64,000 nt of DNA, from NCBI RefSeq assembly GCF_000963005.1, contig NZ_JZHZ01000007.1, positions 171,274 to 235,273 on the forward strand, in the 5' to 3' direction. Shown here in pieces: positions 1 through 9,349 of this stretch. Both the position numbers and the translations under genes were made by a program. The stretch is from Xanthomonas sp. GPE 39 (GTDB lineage Bacteria > Pseudomonadota > Gammaproteobacteria > Xanthomonadales > Xanthomonadaceae). The notes beneath the pieces are model-generated. The model was given only the letters and a program-made list of their open reading frames with translations. It was not told the origin of the DNA and did no database searches. Positions within the stretch are counted from its first letter, which is position 1; every line of letters starts with the position of its first letter.

Positions 1-984
1 CCCCACCGTGTCGTACAGATCCACCGGGAACTGGTCGGTGTCCCAGCCGTTCTGTGGATTGCCGCGATTGGCATCGATGCTGCCCAGCAACCCTGCATCC
101 GAGGCCACCTGCAAATCGTGCTCGAAACTGTGCCCGGACAGCGTGGCGTGGTTGGCCTCGATATTGAGTTTGAAATCCTTCTCCAGCCCGTGCTGACGCA
201 GGAAACCCACCACCGTGGCGCTGTCGAAATCGTACTGGTGCTTCATCGGCTCCATCGGCTTGGGCTCGATCAGGAAATTGCCCTTGAAGCCGATGCTGCG
301 TCCGTAGTCGCGCGCCAGGGTGAGGAAGCGCGCCAGGTGCTCCTGCTCGCGCCGCATCTGCGTGTTGTGCAGGCACGCATACCCCTCGCGACCGCCCCAG
401 AACACGTAGTTCTCCCCGCCCAGCGCCACCGTCGCCTCCAACGCCGCCTTGACCTGCACCGCCGCGCGCGCCACCACGTCGAAATCCGGGTTGGTCGCCG
501 CGCCATTCATGTAGCGCGGATGCGAGAACAGATTGGCCGTGCCCCACAGCAGCTTGATGCCGGTGTCGGCCTGACGCTGCTTGGCGATGCCGACCATGTG
601 TTGCAGATTCGTCTCGTACTGGCCGATGGCCTCCGCGTCCGGGGCCAGATCCACGTCGTGGAAGCAGTAATACGGAACACCGAGTTTGGTGAAAAACTCG
701 AACGCCGCATCGGCCTTGGCCTCGGCCCGCGCCAGCGCGTCGCTGCCGGCGTCCCACGGATAGGCGCGCGTGCCCGGGCCGAACGGATCGGCGCCGTTAC
801 CGCAGAAACTATGCCAATACGCCACCGCAAAACGCAGGTGCGCGGCCATGGACTTGCCGCCAATCTGCTTGTCGGCGTCGTACACCTTGAACGCCAGCGG
901 GTTGTCCGAGGCCTTGCCTTCGAACGGAATGCGGCCGATGCCCGGAAAATATTCCTTGGCGCCGATGTAGACGGAGTTGCTCAT
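1..984 (-). CDS. xylA: Xylose isomerase, 5' part (C-terminus beyond window)
   Basis: Interconverts D-xylose and D-xylulose in the cytoplasm, first step of xylose catabolism. 328 codons are open from the ATG at 984 to the window edge, so about a quarter of a usual ~440-residue class II enzyme is missing. Family residues are all present: catalytic-site H109 and D112 (CFHDVDL), metal ligands E240 (LIEPKP), E276 and H279 (IEANH), D304 (DANRG), and the second-site D315/D317. The start is chosen because the family N-terminus ([18 protein letters not shown]) begins right after it. A xyl-box-like palindrome lies about 225 bases upstream, which suggests XylR-type repression. Identity is certain; only the 3' end is unseen. 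Confidence 0.97.
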   Translation of the reverse strand, partial: MSNSVYIGAKEYFPGIGRIPFEGKASDNPLAFKVYDADKQIGGKSMAAHLRFAVAYWHSFCGNGADPFGPGTRAYPWDAGSDALARAEAKADAAFEFFTKLGVPYYCFHDVDLAPDAEAIGQYETNLQHMVGIAKQRQADTGIKLLWGTANLFSHPRYMNGAATNPDFDVVARAAVQVKAALEATVALGGENYVFWGGREGYACLHNTQMRREQEHLARFLTLARDYGRSIGFKGNFLIEPKPMEPMKHQYDFDSATVVGFLRQHGLEKDFKLNIEANHATLSGHSFEHDLQVASDAGLLGSIDANRGNPQNGWDTDQFPVDLYDTVG

Positions 985-1432
985 GAGAAACGGATTCCTA
1001 TCGAGTGGGAGAACGATGGTCGGCACGGCGTCATCGGTGTGCAGACCGTTGCCATGTCGATTGGCGCAGGCGCGTGCGTGGCAGGGGCACGCAATGCCGC
1101 CGTTGCGTCGCGCAGATGCAGCGGCGGCAGACATTGGGTATGGACCACGCGCAGCGTTCGCGCTGCGCGGTAGCGACACGAGCGCAGACGCGCCAGCGTG
1201 ACCAACGATGTTAGCGCTATCATGGACGGAGTGGAAAAAGCGCCACTGCCGAAGAAAACCGACGCATGCATTGGATGCGGTTCGCAAGCCGGGACGCGCG
1301 AACTTTACCCAGCCTGCGAGCGAAACGCTTGCTGCGATGCGCCATCGCAAGACACAGCGTGCAATGTCCGGACGCGGCAGCGCATTCGGCAGCAGCGCAT
1401 CCACGCCGATGCGACGACTACAATGCACCGTC
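985..1432. other. Divergent intergenic region xylA / ttcA
   Basis: 448 bases between two divergently transcribed genes. Reading frames here run into ttcA but have no family similarity I recognise, so the true ttcA start is placed at 1433. The only clear signal is the xyl-box-like palindrome at 1209-1222. No tRNA or convincing small gene was seen. Confidence 0.6.
1209..1222. promoter_or_regulatory. xyl-box-like operator upstream of xylA
   Basis: The top strand reads TGTTAGCGCTATCA; the xylA strand reads TGATAGCGCTAACA, a near-perfect inverted repeat centred on AGCGCT. It differs at one position from the published Xanthomonas xyl-box TGGTAGCGCTAACA, bound by the LacI-family regulator XylR. It sits 225 bases upstream of the xylA ATG, so either the leader is long or repression works at a distance. 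That XylR binds it is inferred from the match. Confidence 0.65.
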
Positions 1433-2296
1433 ATGTCTTCTTCCCTGCCCTTGCCGCAGCGTCTTGCCGATCCCGCCTCGCCCGCGCGTTCCCCATCCTC
1501 GGTGTTGGGGAAGCGCCTGTGCAGGCAGGTGGGTCAGGCCATTGCCGACTTCGGCATGATTGCCGCTGGCGACAAAGTGATGGTGTGCCTGTCCGGCGGC
1601 AAGGACAGCTACACGTTGCTGGAGATCTTGTTGCAATTGCAGCGCAAGGCGCCTGTGCCGTTCGAACTGGTCGCGGTGAACCTGGACCAGAAACAGCCGG
1701 GCTTTCCCGCCGACGTGCTGCCGGACTACCTGCGCAAGCGCGGCGTGGCTTGGCATGTGATCGAGCAGGATACCTATTCGCTGGTTACCCGGGTGGTGCC
1801 GGAGGGCAAAACCCTGTGCTCGCTCTGTTCGCGATTGCGTCGTGGCGCGCTATACCGCTACGCCGCCGAACACGGCATCAGCAAGATCGCCTTGGGCCAC
1901 CACTGCGACGATATCGTCGCGACGTTTTTCATGAACCTGTTCTTCCACGCCAAACTCGCGGCGATGGCGCCGCTGCTGCGCAGCGACGACGGCCAGCACG
2001 TGGTGATCCGGCCGCTGGCTTACGTGCGCGAGCACGATATCGCCGCCTATGCGCAGGCACAAAATTTCCCGCTGATTCCCTGCACCTTGTGCGGCAGCCA
2101 GGAGACGCTGCAACGGCGCCAGGTCGGGCTGATGTTGCAACAGTGGGATCGCGAGCACCCGGGACGGGTGGAGCAAATCGCGCGGGCCATGGGTAACGTG
2201 CAGCCATCGCAACTGGCCGACCGCGCATTGTTCGATTTCGCCGCGCTCGGCGGCGGCGCGCCTGCAACCGCCTGGGCAGACGAGAGTCCAGCCTGA
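1433..2296 (+). CDS. ttcA: tRNA 2-thiocytidine(32) synthetase TtcA
   Basis: ATP- and Fe-S-dependent enzyme that thiolates cytidine 32 in the anticodon loop of several tRNAs. The 287-residue product has the PP-loop SGGKDS at residues 54-59, the CxxC pair C129/C132 (TLCSLCSR) and the second pair C217/C220 (CTLCGSQ), typical for holding the [4Fe-4S] cluster. The frame is open further upstream, but the ATG at 1433 gives the family length and the conserved part begins soon after ([16 protein letters not shown]). It is followed by rdgC on the same strand after 114 bases. Nothing unusual in the core. Confidence 0.95.
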   Translation: MSSSLPLPQRLADPASPARSPSSVLGKRLCRQVGQAIADFGMIAAGDKVMVCLSGGKDSYTLLEILLQLQRKAPVPFELVAVNLDQKQPGFPADVLPDYLRKRGVAWHVIEQDTYSLVTRVVPEGKTLCSLCSRLRRGALYRYAAEHGISKIALGHHCDDIVATFFMNLFFHAKLAAMAPLLRSDDGQHVVIRPLAYVREHDIAAYAQAQNFPLIPCTLCGSQETLQRRQVGLMLQQWDREHPGRVEQIARAMGNVQPSQLADRALFDFAALGGGAPATAWADESPA

Positions 2297-2410
2297 ACGC
2301 GCTTCGCTGAACCGTTCGATGCGGTAAGCCGGCCGACGCGATGCGACAATGTCGTCTATCGCCGCGCGCAATGGCGCCGGATCGTTCCGTTTCCTTCTGC
2401 TGGATGCTCG

Positions 2411-3319
2411 ATGTTCTTTCGCAATCTGACGCTGTTCCGCTTCCCTACGACGCTGGACTTTTCCGAGGTCGATACGCACCTGCCGGAGGCCCGGCTCAAA
2501 TCGGTTGGCCCGCTGGAAATGAGTTCGCGTGGTTTCATCTCCCCGTTCGGTCGCGATGAGCAGGAAGCGCTGTCGCACCGCATCGCCGATTTTCTCTGGC
2601 TCACCGTGGGCGGGGAGGACAAGATCCTGCCCGGTTCGGTGGTCAACGACCTGCTTGCGCGCAAGGTCGCCGAAATCGAGGAAAAGGAAGGGCGCCGGCC
2701 TGGCGGTCGCGCGCGCAAACGCTTGAAAGATGACCTGATCCACGAACTGCTGCCGCGCGCCTTCGTCAAATCCTCGCGCACCGACGCGATGCTGGATCTG
2801 CAGCACGGCTACGTCGCCGTGGACACCTCCAGCCGCAAGAGCGGAGAAACCGTGATGTCGGAGATCCGTGGCCTGCTCGGCAGCTTTCCGGCGCTGCCAT
2901 TGAATGCCGAGGTGGCCCCGCGCGCGATCCTCACCGGCTGGATCGCCGGCGAGCCGCTACCGGAAGGATTGAGTCTGGGCGAAGAGTGCGAGATGAAGGA
3001 CCCCATCGAAGGTGGCGCGGTGGTCAAGTGCCAGCATCAGGAACTGCGCTGCGACGAGATCGACAAACACCTGGAAGCTGGCAAACAGGTCACCAAGCTG
3101 GCGCTGGTGCTGGACGACCACGTGTCCTTTGTTCTCGGCGACGATCTGGTGATCCGCAAGCTGAAGTTCCTCGACGGGGCGCTCGACCAGCTTGAGCATG
3201 CCGATCACGATGGCGTGCGCGCCGAACTGGATGCGCATTTCGCACTGATGAGCGGTGAAGTGCGACGGCTGTTCCTGCTGCTGGAAGAGGCGTTGAAGCT
3301 GAGCAAGGCCGAGACCTGA
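2411..3319 (+). CDS. rdgC: Recombination-associated protein RdgC
   Basis: Nucleoid-associated, DNA-binding ring-forming protein that limits RecA activity. The 302 residues match the family length and start (MFFRNLTLFRF), with the typical SRGFISPFG segment near residue 40 and the conserved YVAVDTSSRK/ETVMSEIRGLLGS region in the middle. The C-terminal third is rich in charged helices, as in the family. Same strand as ttcA, possibly its own transcript. Identity is secure from whole-length resemblance; no oddity seen. Confidence 0.94.
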   Translation: MFFRNLTLFRFPTTLDFSEVDTHLPEARLKSVGPLEMSSRGFISPFGRDEQEALSHRIADFLWLTVGGEDKILPGSVVNDLLARKVAEIEEKEGRRPGGRARKRLKDDLIHELLPRAFVKSSRTDAMLDLQHGYVAVDTSSRKSGETVMSEIRGLLGSFPALPLNAEVAPRAILTGWIAGEPLPEGLSLGEECEMKDPIEGGAVVKCQHQELRCDEIDKHLEAGKQVTKLALVLDDHVSFVLGDDLVIRKLKFLDGALDQLEHADHDGVRAELDAHFALMSGEVRRLFLLLEEALKLSKAET

Positions 3320-3395
3320 AATCAAGCGGCGTCACAATGCGCCAGAGCGTGCCTTTGTCACGATGTGTTGGTGATCGGAGAGTTATCCTGTCTGC

Positions 3396-4175
3396 ATGCC
3401 TACTTTTCTCCGTCGCTTGCTCGCCCCGCCGCCTGCGGCGGTCGAACGCGACCTCGTCCGTCTGCGATTGGACGAGCGCGAGATCGAGGTACTGCGCGTG
3501 CGTGATCCGCGCGCTCGGCGGATCAAACTCAGCGTGGATGAACGCGGCGCGCGGCTGACCTTACCGCTGCGCGCCAGTCTGGTCGCCGGCGAGCGTTTTC
3601 TGCTCGAACACCGACAGTGGCTGGATACGCAACTGGCGCGCTACCGCGACGAGGACAGCACGCCTGGTTTGCAACGCGGTGTTCCTGGTTGGCTGCCGTT
3701 GCGCGGCGAGCGCCTACCCTTGCGTTGGAGCGAGGGTCGTTACGCGCGCTTGCAAGTCGATGCCCAGGGTGCGCAATTGCAGATCCCAGCACGCGCCAGC
3801 GACGCGGTGATTGCACGCACGCTGCGCGAATTCTACGAAGCGCAGGCGCGCGTCGATCTGGGTCGCTGGTTGCCGATGTACTTGCCATCGCTACCGCGCG
3901 CGCCAGCGCGGATCCGGCTCAAGGTGATGTCCTCGCAGTGGGGCTCGCTGGCCCCGGACGGGTCCATGGCACTGGACTTGGCGCTGGTGCTGGGTCGCTC
4001 ATCGGCGTTCGAGTACGTGCTGGTCCACGAGTTGTGCCATCTGCTGCAGGCCAATCATTCGCCAGCATTCTGGCGCGAAGTGGAAGCGCGGTTCCCGGAG
4101 TGGAAAGCCGAGCGCAGTTACTTCCACACACATGGGCGCTGCCTGAAGGCGCAGTTGCGACGCTTGCTGGGTTAG
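3396..4175 (+). CDS. YgjP-like (DUF45) zinc metallopeptidase-domain protein
   Basis: 259-residue protein of the YgjP/DUF45 family. The zinc motif HELCH is at residues 211-215 (ligands H211, H215; catalytic-type E212), with a further H221 in the typical LLQANHSPAFW continuation. The middle contains the family segment RIRLKVMSSQWGSLAPDGSM. There is no signal peptide or membrane segment, so it is likely cytoplasmic. Family members are commonly called M48-like peptidases, but a physiological substrate is not known to me. It follows rdgC after 76 bases on the same strand. Function beyond a probable metalloprotease fold is inference. Confidence 0.87.
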   Translation: MPTFLRRLLAPPPAAVERDLVRLRLDEREIEVLRVRDPRARRIKLSVDERGARLTLPLRASLVAGERFLLEHRQWLDTQLARYRDEDSTPGLQRGVPGWLPLRGERLPLRWSEGRYARLQVDAQGAQLQIPARASDAVIARTLREFYEAQARVDLGRWLPMYLPSLPRAPARIRLKVMSSQWGSLAPDGSMALDLALVLGRSSAFEYVLVHELCHLLQANHSPAFWREVEARFPEWKAERSYFHTHGRCLKAQLRRLLG

Positions 4176-4559
4176 CGCCTGCGCTGTACCGGTCCAAGGT
4201 ACATGCGTCGTTCGTCATTGGCACGGCGGCGTCCTGGCATGGAGATGCCGACCGCTTCGCCTCAGTGCTGCGCAGACAGAACTCCATCCAGCGCCCCGCA
4301 TGCCGCCTCTCCTCGCCTGCGGTAAAAACCCGATGCGATCTCCCGCGTCAGCGAGCCGTGACGGTCCTGGGTGGGAGTGCGATGCCGGCATGTCGGACGC
4401 CGGGATCGCACCGCGAACGACGTGACGGATCGCCTCCACGCCTGTTGACCGCAGGCGTGCGTGCGCCGTAAGAAAAAATAGTGCCGCATATAAATTTCAC
4501 CTCCGATGCGCGGAGTCAGACATGCGCTGCGGATAATCCTGTGCACGCACGGCGTTAAT
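4176..4559. other. Non-coding stretch between convergent genes
   Basis: 384 bases between the YgjP-like gene and the convergent hydrolase gene. I see no gene. An 8-bp perfect inverted repeat with a 7-base loop (CACGCCTG ... CAGGCGTG, 4437-4459) could end the minus-strand transcript but has no good T-run. The end nearest the hydrolase is AT-richer than the rest. Confidence 0.5.
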
Positions 4560-5402
4560 TCATAGAAACGCGTGCAGCAACGCGGCTATCGCCGCGGGTT
4601 GTTCCATGTGCAGGTGATGGGTGCCGGGCAGCGTATGCACGCGGCCATCGCGTAGCTGTGCCGCCCGTTGCAGGCGCATTGGCTCGGGCAGCATGGCCTG
4701 TGCGGGATCGGCGAATATCACCAGCGTCGGGCAGTCGATGCCGGTCAGCAAGGCGAGTACTTGTGATTCTGTCTGGCGTATCGGGGTGGACTGGGTCAGC
4801 CGGCGATCGCTGCGCCAGACATAGCCGCCATCCACCTCGCGCAATCCACGCTCCACCAGGAGCCGCGCTGCGGGTTCGCTGAGTTGGTTGACCCACATGC
4901 GCGCACGCACGGGGGTGGCCAGATCGGGAAACACCCGCAACGGCGTCGCATTGACCTGGCGGCCCGTGGTCACGCTGTCGCGCAAGCGCTGTACAGCGTC
5001 GGCTTCGCTTTCGGACAGACCGCCGAGCATCTCGATCGCCACCAGCTTCTCGATCCGCTGCGGCATCGCCGCAGCCAGCAGGCTCGCGATTGCCGCGCCC
5101 ATCGAGTGGCCGATCAGCACGAAACGCTCCCAACCCAGCGCATCGGCAGCGTCCAAGACCGGATGCAGGCTGCTGAACAACAGGTACTCGCTTCCCTCCG
5201 GCAACGCGGCGCTATAGCCGTGTCCGGGCATGTCCAGCATGACCAGATCCAGTTGCGGCAGATGCGCGCTCAGTGGCACGAAGCTGGCGGCATTGTCCAG
5301 CCAACCGTGCAAGGCCAGCACTTTCGGCCCCTGCGGATCGCCGCTGCGCAAGCCGGCGAGCATGCCCACTCGCGATGGACAGGTAAAGGCGCGCGGACTC
5401 AT
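4560..5402 (-). CDS. Alpha/beta-hydrolase family protein
   Basis: 280-residue alpha/beta-hydrolase. Visible landmarks are the oxyanion-hole segment LHGWLDN (about residue 31), the nucleophile elbow GHSMG with S100, and a late catalytic-type histidine in PGTHHLHME. No signal peptide, so cytoplasmic. Its ATG overlaps the hemH stop (ATGA, 5399-5402), so the two are translationally coupled with hemH upstream. The frame is open upstream through hemH; the start at 5402 is chosen for this overlap and for the family-like N-terminus. The substrate is unknown: close family members include esterases and haloalkane-dehalogenase-like enzymes, and heme linkage is only suggested by position. Confidence 0.85.
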   Translation of the reverse strand: MSPRAFTCPSRVGMLAGLRSGDPQGPKVLALHGWLDNAASFVPLSAHLPQLDLVMLDMPGHGYSAALPEGSEYLLFSSLHPVLDAADALGWERFVLIGHSMGAAIASLLAAAMPQRIEKLVAIEMLGGLSESEADAVQRLRDSVTTGRQVNATPLRVFPDLATPVRARMWVNQLSEPAARLLVERGLREVDGGYVWRSDRRLTQSTPIRQTESQVLALLTGIDCPTLVIFADPAQAMLPEPMRLQRAAQLRDGRVHTLPGTHHLHMEQPAAIAALLHAFL

Positions 5403-6358
5403 GCGGCGCGAATGGCGAGCTGCGCTAGGGCGTGGGCGTGGGCCGCCGTGTCGTTGAGACAGGGGATGTAACGCACCTGCATGCCGCGCTCGGCACAGGT
5501 CTCGACGAAACCCATCGCCACCTCCTCCAGGGTTTCCAGGCAGTCGGTGGCGAAGCCTGGGCAGAGCACGTCCACGCGTTGCATGCCTTGCGCGGCCAGT
5601 TCCCACAGGCGCGGTTCGGCATAGGGTCGCAGCCAGCGTTCGGCGCCGAAGCGCGACTGATAACCGAGTTGCCATTGGCTGGCGTCCAGGCCCAGGGCCG
5701 TGGCAATCGCCTGGGCGCTGGCCTCGCAGCGTTGCGGATACGGGTCGCCGTTGTTGGCCACCCGTTGCGGCAAGCCGTGGAAGGAAAAGAACAGCATTTC
5801 ACCACGGCCATGCTGCGCCCAGTGCGCCCGCACACTGGCGGCTACCGCCTCGACCCAGGCCGGATCGGTTGGGTAGTCCTCGATCAAGTGCACCGGCAAC
5901 TGCGGATTGCGCGCCTTCCAGGCCTCCACCACGTCCTCGATCGAAGCGGTGGTGGTGGTCGAATATTGCGGATACAGCGGCAGCACCACGATCCGGCGCA
6001 CGCCGCCATCGCGTAGCGCGTCCAGCGTCGGTGCCAGCGCAGGTGTGCCGTAGCGCATCGCCCAGGCCACCTTGTGGTCGGGCAATGCGCGTTGCATGCC
6101 TTCGGCCAGACGCCGCGTGTACACCGCCAGCGGCGATCCGTCCGGCAGCCAGACCTGCGCGTATTTTTCAGCCGATTTCGGCGAACGCCGTGGCAGGATG
6201 ATCCAGTGCAGCAGCGGCCACCAGAACAGGCGCGGAATCGCCACCACGCGCTTGTCGCCGAGAAATTCGGCCAGATAACGGGCGACCGCAGGTGCCGTGG
6301 GCGCCTCGGGCGTACCTAGGTTCACCACCAGGATGGCGGTCTCGGGTGCGTTGGACAT
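5399..6358 (-). CDS. hemH: Ferrochelatase HemH
   Basis: Inserts Fe2+ into protoporphyrin IX, the last step of protoheme synthesis, at the inner face of the cytoplasmic membrane. 319 residues from the ATG at 6358. Family landmarks: N-terminal [14 protein letters not shown], the MRYGTPAL segment, LPLYPQYS, the catalytic-histidine region [23 protein letters not shown] and [14 protein letters not shown]. An in-frame upstream start (6442) would add 28 unconserved residues and is rejected. The gene is first in a two-gene overlapping operon with the alpha/beta-hydrolase. Confidence 0.96.
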   Translation of the reverse strand: MSNAPETAILVVNLGTPEAPTAPAVARYLAEFLGDKRVVAIPRLFWWPLLHWIILPRRSPKSAEKYAQVWLPDGSPLAVYTRRLAEGMQRALPDHKVAWAMRYGTPALAPTLDALRDGGVRRIVVLPLYPQYSTTTTASIEDVVEAWKARNPQLPVHLIEDYPTDPAWVEAVAASVRAHWAQHGRGEMLFFSFHGLPQRVANNGDPYPQRCEASAQAIATALGLDASQWQLGYQSRFGAERWLRPYAEPRLWELAAQGMQRVDVLCPGFATDCLETLEEVAMGFVETCAERGMQVRYIPCLNDTAAHAHALAQLAIRAA

Positions 6359-6527
6359 GGGCGCATTGTGGCAGAGACTCGGTGCCGCAGTCTGACGCGT
6401 TTCTATGGCAGTGATGGGTGCGGCATCGGTGAGTCGTGGCATCGCTCATAGCCGATTCATCGGGCGATGAGTAAGTTCGGGAAGCCGCAGTATCTTAGCT
6501 GCGGATCGATCTTGGAGCCCACCCTCA

Positions 6528-7448
6528 ATGCCCCGCCTGCCGCGCCTCGCCCTGTTGCTGAGTACCCTGCTGTTCGCCGGCCACGCCATGGCCGGTCCCG
6601 AAGAGGACGAGCGCGCCCGCAACGCCCTGCGCGTGCTGAGCGAGATTCAGAAGATCCCGGAGCAAGCCATTCCCGACAGGTTGCTCGACGAGGGCCGCGC
6701 CATCGTGGTCATTCCCGACACGCTCAAGGTCGGCATGGTGTTCGGTGGACGTCGCGGCCACGGCTTGATGTCGGTCAAGCGCCCCGATGGCACTTGGTCC
6801 AATCCAGTGTTCGTCAAGCTGACCGGCGGCAGCGTCGGGTTACAGATTGGCGTGCAGTCCTCCGATGTGGTGCTGGTGTTCCGTAACGACCGCAGCCTGG
6901 ACAACATCGTCAATGGTAAGTTCACCCTGGGTGCCGATGCCGGGGTCGCCGCCGGTCCGGTCGGGCGCAATGCCGCTGCGGCCACCGACGGCGAGCTCAA
7001 GGCCGAGATCTGGTCGTGGTCGCGCGCGCGCGGGCTGTTCGCCGGCGTCGCCCTGGATGGTGCCGACTTGCAGATCGACGATGCCGCTGATCTCAACGCT
7101 TATGGCAGCAACAGCACCCCACGGATGATCTTCGAAGGCCGTACCGCCAGCCGGCCGTCCAACGATATCGTGGCATTCCGCGACAAGCTGGAAGAATCCA
7201 CCTACGCCGCACGGCAAACCCGTCGCAACAACAAGGATAGCGACGATAGCGACCCAGCCCCGGCGTCCGCCGTACCTGCGCCGACGCCGGCCAGACAGGC
7301 CGCAGCGGAATCGGCGGTCGGATCGCACACCACTGACAACACCAGCACCGCGCCGTTGCAAGCACCGTCGCAAGCCCCGCAGAAGCAAGGCTTCCAGCCC
7401 GTGTCCGACGGTGAGGTCCGCACCGAGCCGCTCAACGGCAGCCACTGA
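6528..7448 (+). CDS. Secreted SYLF (YSC84-like) lipid-binding-domain protein
   Basis: 306 residues. A signal peptide spans about residues 1-22 (hydrophobic LALLLSTLLFAGHAMA, cleavage after AMA). Residues about 40-215 form a SYLF domain, with the recognisable run VVIPDTLKVGMVFGGRRGHGLM, the segment DVVLVFRND and the conserved SRARGLFAGVALDGA. The tail from about 225 is Ala/Pro/Thr/Ser-rich and probably disordered. SYLF domains bind phosphoinositides in eukaryotes; the bacterial role in the periplasm or outer membrane is not established. The gene stands alone ahead of tatABC. Confidence 0.85.
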   Translation: MPRLPRLALLLSTLLFAGHAMAGPEEDERARNALRVLSEIQKIPEQAIPDRLLDEGRAIVVIPDTLKVGMVFGGRRGHGLMSVKRPDGTWSNPVFVKLTGGSVGLQIGVQSSDVVLVFRNDRSLDNIVNGKFTLGADAGVAAGPVGRNAAAATDGELKAEIWSWSRARGLFAGVALDGADLQIDDAADLNAYGSNSTPRMIFEGRTASRPSNDIVAFRDKLEESTYAARQTRRNNKDSDDSDPAPASAVPAPTPARQAAAESAVGSHTTDNTSTAPLQAPSQAPQKQGFQPVSDGEVRTEPLNGSH

Positions 7449-7586
7449 TTTTGGCGTCGCCGCTCGCGGCTGGGGCACCTGGCTGACGCCTGTTCAGGGG
7501 TATGCGCAGCGTGTGCGCTAAATAACGTACCCACGTCCGGTGCGTTATCCTGCGGGTTCCTCAACGACTTTTTTTGCGAGCGCATC

Positions 7587-7817
7587 ATGGGCAGTTTTAG
7601 CATCGGGCACTGGCTGGTCGTGCTGTTGATCGTGCTGTTGATATTCGGCACCAAGCGGCTGACAGGTGGCGCCAAGGACTTGGGTAACGCGGTCAAGGAG
7701 TTCAAGAAAGGCATGCGCGAGGACGACGACAAACCCGCCGGCCAGCTCGCCGACGCCTCGCGTAGCAGTGAATCGTCGCGCCAGACCCAGGCCGAGCACG
7801 ACCGCGACGCGCGCTGA
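7587..7817 (+). CDS. tatA: Sec-independent translocase subunit TatA
   Basis: 76-residue pore-forming component of the twin-arginine translocase. One N-terminal membrane helix (residues about 5-20), the FGTKRL hinge, the amphipathic helix [15 protein letters not shown], then an acidic/polar tail. First gene of tatABC; tatB begins 14 bases after its stop. A Tat substrate (PhoD) is encoded later in this window. Confidence 0.95.
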   Translation: MGSFSIGHWLVVLLIVLLIFGTKRLTGGAKDLGNAVKEFKKGMREDDDKPAGQLADASRSSESSRQTQAEHDRDAR

Positions 7818-7831
7818 CAGGACGGCGTGGC

Positions 7832-8353
7832 GTGTTCGATATCGGATTCAGCGAACTGCTGGTAATCGCAGTGGTGGCGTTGGTGGTACTCGGCCCGGAG
7901 CGCTTGCCTAAGGCGGCGCGTTTTGCGGGGTTGTGGGTGCGTCGTGCCCGCGCGCAATGGGACTCGGTGAAGCAAGAGCTGGAGCGCGAACTGGAAGCGG
8001 AGGAGCTCAAGCGCAGCCTGCGCGACGTGCAAGCCTCGCTGCGCCAAGCCGAGACCCAACTACGCGACAGTGGTCAGCAATTGCAACGCGAAACCGAAGC
8101 CCTGCGCCGCGAGATCGATCCGACCACACCGGCCGTCTCCACCGAGACCGTGGAAACAGCCTCGGCCTCGGAGCCGCCGTTTGCTGCCAGCCCCGCGCTG
8201 CCGTCAACGCCGACCGCTACAGCCGAGCCACTTGCCGAGGTGTCTGCATCGTCGGCAACGCCGCACACCACCGCCGCGCACCCACCGACCGCAGACACCG
8301 CGCCGTCGGCTCCGGTCCAGCCTCCTTCCGCTGACCCGACAGCCCCGCGATGA
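7832..8353 (+). CDS. tatB: Sec-independent translocase subunit TatB
   Basis: 173-residue TatB, which with TatC forms the signal-peptide receptor. It starts with GTG; the product begins MFDIGFSELLVIAVVALVVLGPERLP, diagnostic for TatB (conserved E8 and the LGPERLP hinge). A long charged amphipathic helix covers about residues 40-110, followed by a Pro/Ala/Thr-rich, probably disordered tail. Its stop overlaps the tatC ATG (8350-8353). Confidence 0.95.
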   Translation: MFDIGFSELLVIAVVALVVLGPERLPKAARFAGLWVRRARAQWDSVKQELERELEAEELKRSLRDVQASLRQAETQLRDSGQQLQRETEALRREIDPTTPAVSTETVETASASEPPFAASPALPSTPTATAEPLAEVSASSATPHTTAAHPPTADTAPSAPVQPPSADPTAPR

Positions 8354-9093
8354 ACCCCGAAGCCGAGAGCAGCCTGATCGAACACCTGATCGAACTGCGT
8401 GCGCGCCTGATGCGTGCGCTGATCGGTCTGGCCGTGGTGGTGGTGGTTTTGCTACCGTTCTCCAAGCGCATCTACACCTGGCTGGCCGCGCCGATGCTGG
8501 CGCAGTTGCCGGTCGGACAGAGCGTGATTGCCACGCATCCGGCCGGCGCGGTCATTGCCCCGCTCAAATTGGCGTTCTTTTTGGGCGTCTTCATCGCCGT
8601 GCCCTGGCTGCTGTACCAAGCCTGGGCCTTCGTTGCCCCCGGTTTGTACCAGCGCGAGAAGCGTCTGGCGTTGCCACTGCTGGCATCGGCGGTGCTGCTG
8701 TTCTATCTCGGCTGCGCGTTCGCCTACTTTCTGGTGTTGCCGGGGGTGTTTCACTTCCTGACCACGTTCAAGCCGGACGTGATCCAGCTCACTCCGGACG
8801 CCGGGTCTTATCTGGATTTCGTCCTGGCGATTTTCTTCGCCTTCGGCGTCAGCTTCGAGTTGCCGGTCGCGCTGGTGATCCTTGCCCTACTCGGTTGGGT
8901 AACACCGCAGCAACTGCGCGAGGGCCGTGGTTACGCGGTGGTGGGCATCTTCGTGTTGGCTGCCTTGTTGACCCCGCCAGACGTGGTCTCGCAATTGATG
9001 CTGGCCATTCCGATGTGTCTGCTTTACGAGTTGGGCATCATCGCCGCCAGCGCAGTGACCAAGAAGCCGTCGGAAATGCAGATCCGCGACTAA
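8350..9093 (+). CDS. tatC: Sec-independent translocase subunit TatC
   Basis: 247-residue polytopic inner-membrane protein that recognises the twin-arginine signal. It opens with the family motif SLIEHLIELRARLMRAL (E15 in the conserved HLxELR context) and has about six hydrophobic helices, with the conserved FAFGVSFELPV segment near residue 165. The ATGA overlap with tatB indicates coupled translation. Complete and ordinary. Confidence 0.96.
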   Translation: MNPEAESSLIEHLIELRARLMRALIGLAVVVVVLLPFSKRIYTWLAAPMLAQLPVGQSVIATHPAGAVIAPLKLAFFLGVFIAVPWLLYQAWAFVAPGLYQREKRLALPLLASAVLLFYLGCAFAYFLVLPGVFHFLTTFKPDVIQLTPDAGSYLDFVLAIFFAFGVSFELPVALVILALLGWVTPQQLREGRGYAVVGIFVLAALLTPPDVVSQLMLAIPMCLLYELGIIAASAVTKKPSEMQIRD

Positions 9094-9349
9094 AGCTCAC
9101 AAAGCGACTGCGTCGCCGCCGGACAGGCACGGGCAGTGTTCGGAATTCTCACACCTGTCCATTGCGGTTCCTGCGCGCTGTCCACGTCGTACCCGATGAT
9201 CGCGACTTACGAGGTTTTGTTAGCCACTCTACAGCGTAGCTGAGGAATTTCAGCCAAGCTGTTCTACCCAGGTGCCGCAACGGCCGGCAGCAGTGGATCG
9301 GGGAGCCGCCCGAACAGCTCGGCTTTTCAGGGATTCGGTCAGTCGCCTC

